Origin: Azolla caroliniana
Lineage: Eukaryota; Polypodiophyta
DNA: 64,000 nt
Assembly (NCBI GenBank): GCA_043228905.1
Contig: JBHGNT010000009.1
Location: 62,001-126,000, forward strand
Reading direction: 5' to 3'
Shown here: piece after piece, positions 43,386-54,600 of the stretch
Layout: each line of letters begins with the position of its first letter
Position numbering within the stretch: the first letter of the stretch is position 1
The notes under the pieces: generated by a model
Seen by the model: the letters and a program-made list of their open reading frames with translations, nothing else
Told to the model about the DNA's origin: nothing
Databases searched by the model: none
Position numbers and translations under genes: made by a program

Positions 43386-43420
43386 GCTACGCAGCCAAGC
43401 TGTTGTCTTACGCTTCCACA
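42441..43420 (+). mobile_element. Element E: deletion-derived LTR element, 3' LTR plus gag remnant
   Basis: The 3' LTR (42926-43420, 495 bp) starts TGTTGAGCGG and ends CTTCCACA, and is preceded by the purine tract GAGGGGGAG at 42917-42925. It has a TATA-like GTATAAATAG near 43193. To the left, TTTTGGCACGC near 42450 resembles a gypsy primer site. A start at 42739 encodes MAFAYPRFNGETDAATHIRM, a gag beginning, which breaks off after 30 residues and is followed directly by the 3' region. Most of gag-pol is deleted. No matching 5' LTR is visible. It interrupts the Copia-1 pre-integrase region. Confidence 0.6.
43312..43382. repeat. (TC)n microsatellite in Element E LTR
   Basis: About 35 TC units lie about 115 bp downstream of the TATA-like box of the LTR, in the expected transcript leader. 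Confidence 0.97.
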
Positions 43421-44920
43421 CATAATCTTTCACACTGATCTTTGATGCTTGCCCATCATACAAGCATCACAAACATGACTTAAGTCAGATAGGGTTGGCA
43501 ACCCAACTACCATATTCGACTTCTTCATCTCCTTCAACACAGCAACATTGAGATGCCCAAATCTCTCATGCCATTGCTTTGTGTTAGTACTTGTGTTGTG
43601 GTCAGTAGAAATGGTAAGTGCGCTCAGCTCATAGAGATTGTTGCGCCTTACCCCTATTCCTACAACCTTGCCAGCAGAATCTGTTATTTCTGCACCCGAC
43701 TTCTTGAATCGAACATCAAGACCCTAGTCGGTCAGTGCAGAAATGGACAATAGATTCATCTTGAGATCTGGCACGTACAACACTTCAGAGAGATGCTTTG
43801 TCCCGCCGGTCGTTGCTTTGAGGGAGACGGTTCCGGTTCCTTTGGCTGGACATCGAGCATTGTTCCCGACCACAACATTGATGGGCTCTTGTAGAGGTGT
43901 CCAAGAGCTATACCAATCACGATTACTGGTCATATGTCGGGACGCTCCACTATCAAGAATCCAAGAGTCGTCGACAACTTGGGTGTCAACTGAAGAACAC
44001 ACTTCTTCAGTTGCGACCCATAACTCAAGCTCATCTACGACGTTGTTGGCGAACTCGGGCTCTCTCCAAGAGGTCTTACTAGAACCATTCTTCTCGTCCG
44101 CCATCTTCTTCTGACAATCCTTGATTGTTTGACCCTTCTTGTCACAATAGAAACACGATCCATTGAACTTCTTCTTTGGTATCCAATTCACATTGTTTGA
44201 ATCGGATGCCCCTTTACCCTTAGTCCTAGAGACAAATGTCGAATCTTCCCTTCCTTCTCTTGTCTTCAGCTGAAGCTCCTCTTCAAGCAGCATCACACTT
44301 AGTTCATCAAATTTTAAAGGAGTGGGTTGAACTTGAGTGTTCAATGTTTTCACAATGCCATCATACTTGAAAGGAAGTACTCGAATGCACTGAGGAGCCA
44401 TATCCTCTTGAGAGACGACTACTCCAATAGCCGCTAGCTTATCTTGAAGATCCTTAATCCTTTTTACAAAGGATTCTACTTTCTCTCCATCGACGAGCTT
44501 CTCTACAGCAAGCTAATTTTCAAGGTTTTGTATCCTTGTATAGTTTCTGGTCTCATACTGACTGGCCAATATGCTCCAAGCTTCATGTGCCTTGGTTGTA
44601 TGTTGCACTAATGTTAGTACAGAGTCACATACACCAGTGACTATGGTACACAACGCATCAGCATTCCTTCTCTTCCAGGCTCGAAGTAGATCAGCATTTG
44701 GAGGGATTGATGTGGTAGGGTATGCAGGGTCAAAGGTCTTCATGGGCTCAGGGTCTCCTCCTGTGGGTCGCATGATTGTCTCCAACAACTCGTAGGAGTC
44801 CAAAATGGTAGACATTTTGAACTTCCATAGAGTGTAGTTAGTTCCATCTAGCTTTCCATCAGACAATGGAGGTGGGTGAATGCGCAGTGGAGCAGCTACA
44901 ACATTCGTGGACAAGGCCAT
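43421..44920 (-). pseudogene. Copia-1 Gag, protease and pre-integrase region
   Basis: It starts at ATG 44920 (MALSTNVVAAPLRIHPPPL). The Gag core with DGTNYTLWKFKM is followed by TAG at 44513. The frame then resumes to a zinc knuckle CFYCDKKGQTIKDC, in which the histidine is replaced by Gln. The protease reads SWILDSGASRHMTSN. Another stop at 43724 follows ALTD, and the pre-integrase segment WHERFGHLNVAVLKEM plus VCDACMMGKHQR continues to about 43421. There Element E interrupts it. The integrase, RT and most of RNase H of this element are not identified with certainty. Confidence 0.8.
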
Positions 44921-44922
44921 TG

Positions 44923-44924
<2 letters not shown>

Positions 44925-44969
<45 letters not shown>
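44925..44969. repeat. (TC)n microsatellite in the Copia-1 leader
   Basis: About 22 TC units lie immediately upstream of the gag ATG (44920). On the sense strand it is a GA run, between the primer site and the start codon. Confidence 0.96.
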
Positions 44970-44971
<2 letters not shown>

Positions 44972-45029
44972 TTTTCTGTGCTTCCAGACAACAACTGCTC
45001 GTATATACCTAATCTAGATCAACCTCTCA

Positions 45030-45041
45030 GCTCTGATACCA
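45030..45041 (-). promoter_or_regulatory. Copia-1 primer binding site (initiator tRNA-Met)
   Basis: The minus strand reads TGGTATCAGAGC directly after the end of the 5' LTR. Confidence 0.95.
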
Positions 45042-45860
45042 TGTTAGAAATATTGAGAATCGATTAGATAGGTATATAGAGTTACAACTACAGAGATGGG
45101 ATATATGAAAACAAAACTTCGATTACATATGAGAGTAGCTCACAATGGTAGTTTTCCCATGCACTCACACCTTAGAGCTTAGATAGGATATGGACCAGCT
45201 CACTACAAAATTAGTGGGGACTGATAATCAAGCCAACCACTGTGAAAAGAAAGTGGGTTGCTTTCTATGTTTGGTCTAAGTATAACATTAAATGTGCAAG
45301 TCAGTTGATAGTAGTGGAGATATTCCTTTTCTGTCAACTGACTTGTCATTTAATATGACCAACTCCCTAGGTACAGGCTAGTGCTAGATAGTACTTATCT
45401 TGAAGTCAATGACGCATACTTCAACACTAAGTACATCGTAACTTGCCCACAAAATATTCTAGTTGGCTTGATTAGCCAATCCTATTACCTATTTCTCTCT
45501 TTCCTAAAGACATTGTGTCCTACGCATCTACGATTTCCTAGATTAACACCTTATCGACCCATATGGTCGAGTTGCACACTAGCCGCTCCTCATTTGGGGC
45601 GCTATCACAAAATGTGCACTCTAAGAGCACATATGGGGATAGATTTACAACTTGGGATTGATCATTGATTACATCTAACAAGTACTACTTCTTTAGTTGG
45701 CTTGCTAATAAAATAACTATGGGATAACTATGAGAACATAATTGCTCCCTAACAATACCATACGACAATAGTAGACGTTTTATTTTGTGAACATGTGCAA
45801 TTTAATGCAAGGAGTCTTTCTCAAGTAAGTGAACCCCACCGATTGAGAATTTAATGATGA
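45042..45860 (-). repeat. Copia-1 right LTR (5' LTR, 819 bp)
   Basis: It is colinear over its whole length with 15536-16354, differing at about a dozen bases. The outer end reads AATGATGA where the other copy has AATGATCA, so the terminal dinucleotide may be mutated. The flank outside is LINE sequence. Confidence 0.85.
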
Positions 45861-46302
45861 TCTGGTTTAATCTTATTTCTACATTACGAGGAGAGTTTGA
45901 AAGTCTTCAACGGCTCTCAAACGCAAGTGAAGAAGCTAGAGCTCAGTTCCTTCTAAAATGGAGTGGTTCATCGATGTTGCAGATGGTGGATGGTAAAGCG
46001 AAGTGGAATTATCAACCACCACGGTGGTTGTTCCCTCCGAGTGTACCTAACATATAGATTGGTGCTGCCATGAGAAGAGAGTGGAGGATGTTAATGTTGT
46101 ATTCGGGTTGTATGAGGCTCACATGGAGGGTATGCGTTCGGGTAATGCTATGCTCATCGATTGATGCGGTGTTTTGGAGTTGTTTTTGTTGTTTCCTTTA
46201 CACATATTGTTTTCTTTTTTACATGCAAGTTGGCCTGTAAGATATGAGTTGTATATTACCCTATGTACATTGCCTTAACTAATGGAAGTAGGAAAAAAAA
46301 AA
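45861..46302 (+). mobile_element. LINE 3' end fragment
   Basis: The plus strand encodes STLRGEFESLQ and then WNYQPPRWLFPPSVPNI and a stop. The second LINE at 48.3-49.1 kb has HTLKGQYEDIK and PPVWLFPPPIT at the same places. The 3' UTR ends TAACTAATGGAAGTAGG plus a short A tail at about 46293-46302. The 5' side is lost at the Copia-1 LTR. It is a remnant of the C-terminal end of a LINE ORF2. Confidence 0.7.
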
Positions 46303-47189
46303 CTATGTAGGATGGGTAAAAACTATAAGAGAGAGAGGTAATGAGTTACAATAATTAACTCTTCCATATTTTCCTTTCCAAGAAAAATAATTGCAAATAT
46401 AAGATGTGTTGTTAAGGGTCTTCTCTATGCGTAATATAAATGTATATCCTAGGGTAGTTTAGAACTCTTAACATATGTGCTATGATTGAGTAATACATCA
46501 TTAGTGTAGATTAAGATTTCAAATAGTAACATAAATTACATAATAGTATCTTAGAAATCTTCCACAATTTATCAAGATTTTGGGTAGCAATCATGCATAT
46601 CAATTAAAAGAATATGAGTTGATTTAGAGGAAAATTATGCCCAAATAGGACATATATGTTGGATATGTTTGTGATAATACATGGGAATTGTCCAAAGAAA
46701 TACATGAACTATCTCCATACCATACATTAGGGGGGAAGAATGCAATAAATTTGACAATCTTTGCGCTTCAAAAACCTTGTGACACAAAGTAAACCCCGTT
46801 CTATGTCATCATCTTTGAAAAATGAAACAATACACTGTGCAACATTAAAGGCAGAAGGAATGTTAGCAATGTAGGAAAGGATCAATATATCAAAAAAGTA
46901 CCTCATCGGATCCATCAAACTCTTAGCTTGACATTGAATTTTGGGAGATTGTAGAGGGTTGGTTGTGGCAAATACCTTTGACAAATTTTTACGTATACAA
47001 GATTAGTGAATCATTTCAAACTTCCACATCTTTTTTTTTCTTGACTCTATATTGAGTCTTGTTTTTGACATACACAATCCAATGATTCTACATAAAACTT
47101 TGATTCTAATACTAGCATTTTTAAAGTTGGCATAGTCTCAACAACATAAAATTTTGGCCTCATGAAGATAGTCTAAGAACTTACCACCA

Positions 47190-47335
47190 AGAGAGAGACT
47201 AGCATCTACTGATTTAAAAGATAAAACATGTTATAATAGAGAAGTGAGAGAGGTGTGTAAGTAAAGCCTTGAACCCAAGACCTCAATGCTCATTTAGGTA
47301 GTCTACAACAATTACCACTAAGAGAGAGAAAGAGA
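47190..47335 (-). repeat. SINE-like repeat, copy 1
   Basis: The minus strand has CTTAGTGGTAATTG (A-box-like) and, about 40 bases on, TGGGTTCAAGGCTT (B-box-like), the layout of a tRNA-derived SINE head. It is followed by TCTCTATTATAACATG and ends CTAGTCTCTCTCTT. Copy 2 shares these tail blocks. Confidence 0.4.
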
Positions 47336-47434
47336 TACACCCTCATAAATTCTTTTATAAATTCTCGGTAAAGGGTAATTCGGGTCATCACTTATTTTAT
47401 GTACTACTTTTGGATATGTTTCTCCAATTAGATC

Positions 47435-47662
47435 TTAGAAATATCTCCACCAATTAGGGATAAAAAACCAAGGTATATACTCTCTTAATAGGCCCAATTC
47501 TTCAAAGATATTGTCTTTACAAAATATCAAAAATATCTTATATTCGTTCAAACCTTTCGAGAATTCATTGAAATTGATAAGATGGAATGGTTGTATAGGT
47601 TCTTTCCGAATATATGGATCTACGATTTTCGTATCTTCGTGCAAAACCTTTTTCCCATTCAA
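47435..47662 (-). other. Short ORF of uncertain origin, faintly like a plastid Ycf2 segment
   Basis: There are 75 codons from ATG 47662, ending at TAA 47435, including LREYIPWFFIPNWWRYF. The aromatic YIPWFF pattern reminds me of a segment of plastid Ycf2, which would make this a decayed plastid-to-nucleus transfer. The resemblance is weak and covers only some 20 residues, and no second plastid gene adjoins it. Confidence 0.2.
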
Positions 47663-47715
47663 TCCATAGTGACACCTAGTAACTTAAGAAAAATATCTAT
47701 TGCGTAAATTATATA

Positions 47716-47875
47716 TAGAGAGGGAGAGACTAGAAGGTCATGCATCCCTACATTCCAAGGTGGCACCAACTAAATTAAGAAAAATATGTATGGTATAATA
47801 GAGATTTTTGAATGTCAATCCTTAAACCCTAGATATAGGATTAGTAATCAAGAGTTTACCACTAAGGTAAAATAA
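47716..47875 (-). repeat. SINE-like repeat, copy 2
   Basis: The minus strand has CTTAGTGGTAAACTC, then AGGGTTTAAGGATTG, TCTCTATTATACCAT and CTAGTCTCTCCCTC in the same order as copy 1. The B-box-like part is more decayed. Confidence 0.38.
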
Positions 47876-48309
47876 TTATAATAAAAGTATATGTATATTT
47901 CTTTCCAGAAAAAGAGCCAATACTGGTCTCTTGTAAAAACTATCTATCTCAAAATAATGCATGAAAATTGTTGGAATGCACACATGTTTGTGCTCGCCCT
48001 TATTGGTAGGGATTTGCATATGCCACTTAATCTATATGCATGCCTACATGTCACCACACACTTCTCATGAATTACCTTATGCGTTGAGCATGCAAGAAGT
48101 GAGTGATATTCATACTCCACTAGGTTTTCCTTTCATATCCTCAAATTAGGATTGTGATGCTACCTCAACACCTAACTTGTGTGAGTGAGTTTGAATCAGT
48201 GTTTAAACTCTCAAAGAGCAAGGTTCTAGCATTTTTACTTTGAATGGAGGCCAACAAGTATTGTTGGCAATGCAAAGAGAAGTAGATGTTTACAAGAGTT
48301 CTAATTCAT

Positions 48310-48929
48310 TGCCAATTGGCCAATGGTTGCAACAATCAGCTGCACCGACCGCATGCATCTATTGTTGTTGTCAGATGGAGACATTGAAACATTGCTTGTG
48401 GGAATGTCATGCTGCACAGCAAGTTTGGAGGCGAGTGTTCCGAGTTCTTGCCTTTATGTTTAGGGATTGCAGTTTTTCGTGGGGTATGGTAGTATGGGCC
48501 ACAGTGGCACAAGTGGTGTGGCCATATGATGCATGCCCAAATGACACGATTATTAGAATTCAAAGAGGAAGGATAATGGCGGTGCAACAAAGTCAAATGG
48601 AGGCTCCTTACATGTTAAAGACAATGCAAGAGGTATGGGAGCTACTATGCACCACCACAATGTGGTTTATTTGGACTGCTAGGTGTTCTAAGGTGTTTGG
48701 TAATACTACTATTCATCCAGTGGAAAGTACACGGAATGTCTGGATGGAGGTGGTACATACCTTGAAAGGACAGTATGAGGATATTAAAGGTGAGACAGAT
48801 GTTGCAGTGTTGCAACGTCTCGAATTTATTGTCTATTGGAAGAAGACCCCTTTTCTCACAATACAAAATTCAAGACCTAAATGGTGCTTAGCGCCACCAG
48901 TATGGTTGTTCCCACCACCAATCACATAA
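48310..48929 (+). pseudogene. LINE ORF2 C-terminus with reverse-transcriptase zinc-binding domain
   Basis: CIYCCCQMETLKHCLWEC is the zinc-binding motif found after RT in plant non-LTR elements (zf-RVT type, CxxC...HC...C). The segment ends in WLFPPPIT and a stop at 48929. The endonuclease and RT domains are missing by 5' truncation. The open frame continues upstream into host DNA as far as an ATG at 48240 by chance; codons before 48310 are not LINE. Confidence 0.85.
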
Positions 48930-49077
48930 CTTGGTTAAGGAGTGGTGGAGTGTTGAGGGATGGGACCTAAGGAAGAATGCACCAGATCAATGGTAGCTTG
49001 ATGGTAGGTCAATTTTTTGTAATGTTGTTCATAACTAATGAAAGGGTATTTTTCCCGGAAAAAAAAAAAAAAAAAAA
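48310..49077 (+). mobile_element. 5'-truncated LINE with perfect 15-bp TSD
   Basis: The direct repeat AGAGTTCTAATTCAT occurs at 48295-48309 and 49078-49092. Between them lies the last 200 codons of a LINE ORF2, a 3' UTR, and an A tail of about 17-19 bases ending at 49077. This is the classic product of target-primed reverse transcription with early stop. The A tail and TSD are perfect, so the insertion is recent. Confidence 0.92.
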
Positions 49078-49092
49078 AGAGTTCTAATTCAT

Positions 49093-49925
49093 ATTATTGT
49101 TGCACAAAAACAAAATTGTAATTTCTCCTTGATATTGCTATGTCAAGTTTGAATGGGTAAGGATGTTATCCATGGTCATGAGAGATGATTAAGTTATTAG
49201 TTTTGATTGTCATCTTGTCCCACTATTAAATGGACCATATGCATCCTTTCTTGTATTTTTTATTCTATGTAGTGGTGCTTAAATATGTGTATAACGAATC
49301 AAATTGACGCCCATACAAATTTAAACGATATCTTTTAGCACCAAATGTGGTCATTGGATTTGACAATTGATATACATTGTTCACACTTGACAATGATGTA
49401 GAAGACATTCCCTTAAATGCCTTCTATCATGAGGATCAAGGCCAATGCTAATTGAGTAGCAATGCATATTGTCATATTGGCAAATTTCGAAGCATGTTCC
49501 ATTTTGTGTTATTCAAGATAATTGGTATGAGCAAATCAAACAAGCTGACTAATGCCCTTAGGCCTTAAAACATATAAAGTAAGGGCCAAGTAACAAAGTA
49601 AATTTGTGTAAATTCTGATAGTATTACCGATGTGAATATATAATCTCTACACACAAAAAGTATATACACAACAAAAATGCACTCTTAGTATTTAGCATTA
49701 TATATTATCTCTACTTTTAACTATTGGCTATATGTATACACAACACAAACGTATACTTGCCAAGAGCATGTCAAAGTATGCGTAGGTTATCTCAACATCC
49801 ACTTTAGGGTATACATACACACATGGTAAAGCAATTAGGCGTCCTAATTGAGGATCATCACCGAATATATACACAATATAAATATTAAATAACGGATGAA
49901 AACATGATTTCTCGATGTACATAAC
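49093..49925. other. AT-rich DNA, 3' flank of the glutaredoxin gene
   Basis: Nothing recognisable. The 3' UTR of the leftward glutaredoxin gene should lie in its right-hand part, but no polyadenylation site can be fixed. Confidence 0.5.
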
Positions 49926-51140
49926 TCAAGAACCACAAGAAGGGCACAAAATAAGGCCATTCTCATTACAATCAGGGCAAAGTAAAATCTCGGCATCAAT
50001 TGTGACCCTCTTACGGCTCCCATTGCAACTAATGCAAGGTAGGAACCTCACACCTCCACATATGTTGCACACCGTACTATAGTCGAGAGGCAAACCTTCC
50101 ACAAGGTTCCCTAGGGCACCGCCCTCATGTAGATGTTTCACAACTTCGGCTCCTCCAATATGTCGTCCTTTTACGAACAATTGTGGGACCGATCCCCCTG
50201 GTCCAAGCACAGTAGCTAGCTCCTCTCTGAACTTGGAATGCATCCAAACATCTCTCTCGTCAACAAGTACTCCATATCCTTTCAATATCAACCTGACACT
50301 AGCACAATCCTCGTAAGTCTTCCTTACACCGCGGAGGCTTGTAAAATACAAAACTATCTTATCTTCACATCCAAGGGGACACTTCATCTCAAAACAATCA
50401 AGGTCATTGCATGTCTCCACGAAAGTATCATTTTCAGCCATCGCGGTGGGCTCATCGAGTCGACGATAGGCATCTTTCTCCATGAAAGTAATATTTGCAG
50501 CAATAGTGGTGAGCTCATTGGACCTATGATTGTCCACATCATCGACCAACTGACCGGAATTGTTCATGCCAACATCATCCGGCAGGGTATAATGACCCCA
50601 TCCATCATCACCAGAGGAATCGTCTATCGCCCGCTCGAACGTTGCGAGAATGGAGGGGTCAAAGGTGGGGATGGGGCAATCTAGGAGTTCTTCCTCATCG
50701 GTATCAACCAAACCCTCGCCCTCCAATCCCACACTCGGATTCGATAAATCCATTGGGTCCCCCCCTGGCATTTCTGAGTTCATATAATCCAAGGTTTGCC
50801 CAGGTTCGCTGCCACAGTCATTGGGACCCGATAACAACACGAATCTTCTAGAAGGTGTGGCATTAACAGGGCTTAGAAGGCATTGCAAACCACAGGGGTT
50901 ATCCATGGATCCAGTTGATCGAAAAGAGATCGCTCGTCTTTCGGAAAGGAAATTGGACGGATTATGCCGTTTCCGTCGGCCTCCTTCGATGGCATACTCA
51001 TCTTGACTCAGGCCATTAAAAGACGATGATGACTGGAATATGTATTTCCTCTTTTCATTATTCCATCCAATTTTCTTCCTAAAGTTTATTCCTTCTCCAA
51101 GCCCCTCATCTTCACCATGCTTAGAAGAAGAGGAGCCCAT
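49926..51140 (-). CDS. Glutaredoxin-domain protein with C-terminal four-CxxC zinc region
   Basis: The product has 404 residues in one exon. I chose ATG 51140, giving MGSSSSKHGEDEG; the frame extends six codons upstream without another ATG. The start fits the N-myristoylation pattern (Gly2, Ser6) seen in this plant family, hinting at membrane anchoring. The glutaredoxin fold covers about 255-350: IVLYFTSLRGVRKTYEDC, with the usual CxxC active site replaced by SLRG as in relatives; SVPQLFVKG with the cis-proline (P319); and HIGGAEVV. The tail has CxxC pairs at 358/361, 369/372, 388/391 and 399/402, ending CPDCNENGLILCPSC, likely binding zinc. Residues 1-250 are poorly conserved and partly acidic. 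Without the CxxC it is unlikely to be a classical thiol reductase. Confidence 0.9.
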   Translation of the reverse strand: MGSSSSKHGEDEGLGEGINFRKKIGWNNEKRKYIFQSSSSFNGLSQDEYAIEGGRRKRHNPSNFLSERRAISFRSTGSMDNPCGLQCLLSPVNATPSRRFVLLSGPNDCGSEPGQTLDYMNSEMPGGDPMDLSNPSVGLEGEGLVDTDEEELLDCPIPTFDPSILATFERAIDDSSGDDGWGHYTLPDDVGMNNSGQLVDDVDNHRSNELTTIAANITFMEKDAYRRLDEPTAMAENDTFVETCNDLDCFEMKCPLGCEDKIVLYFTSLRGVRKTYEDCASVRLILKGYGVLVDERDVWMHSKFREELATVLGPGGSVPQLFVKGRHIGGAEVVKHLHEGGALGNLVEGLPLDYSTVCNICGGVRFLPCISCNGSRKRVTIDAEILLCPDCNENGLILCPSCGS

Positions 51141-51600
51141 CTCTAGGTCAGGATCCACACAAGTAGAATATGTATATATACAACCCTAAAAAAACACAGA
51201 GAATTTTCACAATAGTTTGCAAACCAACCTTGGCTTAAAGGATCATACAAAAGTTGAAGAGATGTGCGGATTCTTGCTTAATTGGAGCGCTCGAATCCTT
51301 CGTATCGCCACAAGAAAGAGAATTTATTTGTAGAGAAACAGAGCACAAAGAAAGTAAGATAGGAACAGAGAGAGAGAGAGAGAGAGACCCTGAAAAAAAG
51401 CTTTGAGGATCACAAAGGTTGTAGTGTAAGCAAGTACAGAAGAAATTTGATGATGGGGTGTCGTATGTATACGTATACGTGTACGTATATGTATGCGTGT
51501 GTATGTATGTATATACGATAGATAGATAGATATATTGGATGCTCTGTTTCTGCTCTGTCATGTTCTCATCATCATTTCATTTCACTTGTTAAAGGGAGAG
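51141..51600 (-). promoter_or_regulatory. Putative upstream region of the glutaredoxin gene
   Basis: A TATA-like GTATATATACATA on the minus strand lies at about 51168-51181, only about 30 bases before the ATG, so the real TATA may be elsewhere. Farther out are a short GA run (51366-51385) and a TACGTATACG/TATG-rich simple repeat (about 51463-51535). Confidence 0.35.
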
Positions 51601-54600
51601 CTTGAGAATATTATTGTTAGTGCTTTGAATAATGAAAAGTCCAAGACTTCGTTCCTAAGCCAGGTTTCACATGAAACATAGAAGTTCTCCGTGACATTGG
51701 CGTAGGTGCACACATTCATGTTGTGTTGAGGCACATACTATTTACACATTAGATTACTTCCCTAAACTATATGTTGGTTTGGCATCCAATCCTAGAAATG
51801 CATCTCAAGATGCGTTGTTGGATTATTAGTATGTGTTAACATACATCCTTGAATTGTCGAACATTGTCCACAAGTAAGGAAATGATGGCTAAGCTCGGTT
51901 TAGTTATTTCATTACGTGAATAAGCTACATATATATTCTTTTATGCTCATTGTCCGAGCCCATTGGTTGACACTCTTAGTCAGTAGGAAAAGGATGCTTC
52001 ATGGTGTTTGTTAGAATGTTCGTAGGAATCGACAATGGCTCGGGTCAAGCATAAAACGAACTGACAATTGATGAATATAAATTATAATAAACCACCCAAC
52101 AACTCTAGAGATTAGCCATTTAAGGATGAAGAATGATAGGCAAGTGGGGGGATATAGATATTCACATACATACACATGCATGTGCTCACACCTACACACG
52201 CATGCACACACACATATTGTAGATCAATAGATTATCGTGGTTTGGATGACCTCGAAAATATCATGTAACAATGATTAAAGTCAAAGAAACAAGCATTATT
52301 TCAGTTTTGACTTTTTGATTAGTGGATTTGAGCTATTATTCGCTAAAGGTGTAGACGAACCTGAAAACATTTATTAAGTCTTTGAGTGTATTCTTATACA
52401 AGTCTTGAGCCACATGGAATAAGTGCATATATTGTTGTAAAGTGTCTCGGTTTTATTTCATTGCCATGAAAACAATACAATCCCAAAAAATTGTGTGAGA
52501 GAGAACACTTCCTTATGTCGCCAACAAAGATGCACATTATTCCACTACATCATATTAGGGTATTGAAGGGGGCGTTGCTTATATAATCTTATGATTATTG
52601 TCATGATGATAATATAGAAATTAACATCACCTTCTTGAAAACCAATAAGCTAATCATTCTTGTACACGTGTTAATGCTCATTCGATGGATGTTCATTCCA
52701 TCACATACATTCATGCATATGTTCTAGTGATGTAATGCATGCAATGTGTAATGATTTAATCACTTCTAAGACATACATCTAAAAGGAGTTATCAATGTGG
52801 GCCACACTTGCTTTTACCAAATGTGTTATCTTTGACATATTTTCTTTCAACTACAACACTTATTTTGTAATGTATATATATCTACCCTATATTGGGTCTT
52901 GTTGGTGATACATTTTTGGGAATGGAATGAGTGTCGTCAATGTGAAATATTCTCAAATGTTGGTGATATTCCATTTTGAACAATGATATTACATGTATGA
53001 TCAAAGGCTACAATATTTTTCTTAATGGAAAGGTGACGTCGATATGAAATAAATATTTCAATATGTGTAGCATTCAAAGAAAGGGATATTGCAAGCATTT
53101 GGCACTAACATGAGTATCTTCCTTCTCCTAGAAGTGTGAGTGTGTCTTGAATCAAACCTCAACAATTTAGGGATAAATTAATTCAACATCAAGCACAAGA
53201 ACATGACTATTATGATACCTAAACCAAGTTGGCATGTTGTTGTAAAGGAGATGAAAACATTTCTTTATTCTAGTAGTGTATACCTTAAAGGAACATTTTT
53301 CCTTTCCAATTTCCCAAAGTTTCATGAATATTAACCTCAAAGATACATACATGTGTGAGGCATATAATAAATGTAATGAAAACTCACTGGATTAATTCAT
53401 GAGGAGCTTTGGGGAATGTAATTTCTATTATATTTATTATTATTAGAAACATCTTATAGTATATTTATATTACAATGGTATCATATTTGGAAAATTACAA
53501 TTTCAAACTTAGAATCTTGGTTATAAGAGGTCTCTTATCAAAAGCATTTGAAGATCTAATTGTCTACATAGTGTGTGCATAGCAATTAACATGTTATATA
53601 AAGGATTCAAGTTACACTAGTAGTCTAAGACCCTCTTATTATAACAAGTTTAGAAGGTTTGAACCTTATTGAAACAATCATCAAAGTTTCGTTAAACATT
53701 GAAATGAGATATGCAAAGTACGAAGTAAAGGAGATTGAATTTTTGTGGAAAAAATGACTATATTAATTATCACCTAATTACTATACATGGCAAACTATGG
53801 GGGCAAATTTTAGATAGCAACTTACATACTGTTTGTAATTTAGCGCTTCTCTTGTTCCAACCATCCATCTACGACCACCAAAAGTGTTTTCACTCTGAAT
53901 GATATATTTGGCCTTACTTCAAAAAAGAAACATGTAGATACATCGGTAAGATAGGCATATCGAGTTTAAGATTTAACATATGGTCTTGCAGGTTGATGTC
54001 TACAAGATAGGTATTAGTTTACAAGGTCTTGCATTCCCTCATCATCTCGATCTTTTTTGCTATGCATAACTAAGCATCTATTGTCAACACCAGATTGTAT
54101 GAAATATTATTTATTGATAGTTTATTTTATATGTTCTAAAGTTGAATGCCTACCTATGGGCCATGGCATTACATTTTGAAGTGCATCGTGGAATTTCCTT
54201 TAAAACAACACTTAAAGCCTTTAAATATATTGGCTAATTAACAACTCTTTACATATAGATTGATAATCTTACTTTATTAAAGCTCTGATATTTAAGCATT
54301 AAATTTATAAATCTTCTGCTTTGCAACCTTATATAGTGGCAATGGTTGCTAGAAGGTGGTCTTCGACAAGTTAGGTGCAACATAAAACTATTACAAAACA
54401 AGACAAGTATTTGGACATGTAAAGCTAGCATGAAGTTTTTCAATCTGGCTATGTTACTTGAAAATGAGTACAAGAGTGTATAACACAACTACAATAATTG
54501 TTGAATTGCGTATGGAGTATGAGACTTTCGTGATAGGAAAGGAATATCATAATTGCTTCTCCTCATGTTGATGAGAGAGTGAAGTGGATTGCATAAAGAC

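Larger units (their letters stand above)
15536..45860 (-). mobile_element. Copia-1: outer Ty1/copia element, LTR pair with nested insertions
   Basis: Two 819-bp direct copies of the same LTR lie about 28.7 kb apart. On the minus strand the order is 5' LTR (right), tRNA-iMet primer site (45030-45041), gag and pre-integrase (44920 down to about 43421), other elements, the RNase H C-terminus (16498-16355), and the 3' LTR (left). This order suits one copia element split by insertions. The flanks do not match (AGTAC left, TCTGG right) and the right flank is a LINE, so a rearrangement between two copies of the family is also possible. Confidence 0.6.
46303..48294. other. AT-rich intergenic DNA with two SINE-like repeats
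   Basis: Apart from the SINE-like copies and the short ORF at 47435-47662 (separate entries), there is a minus-strand open frame at 46727-46984 without ATG context or recognisable motifs. No other gene or element is visible. Confidence 0.5.

Noticed and set aside
43220-43425. Open frames made of alternating Arg-Glu or Ser-Leu
   Set aside because: They are translations of a (TC)n microsatellite.
46727-46984. Minus-strand frame of 85 codons
   Set aside because: No recognisable motif, no related copy in the window and no promoter signal; treated as chance.
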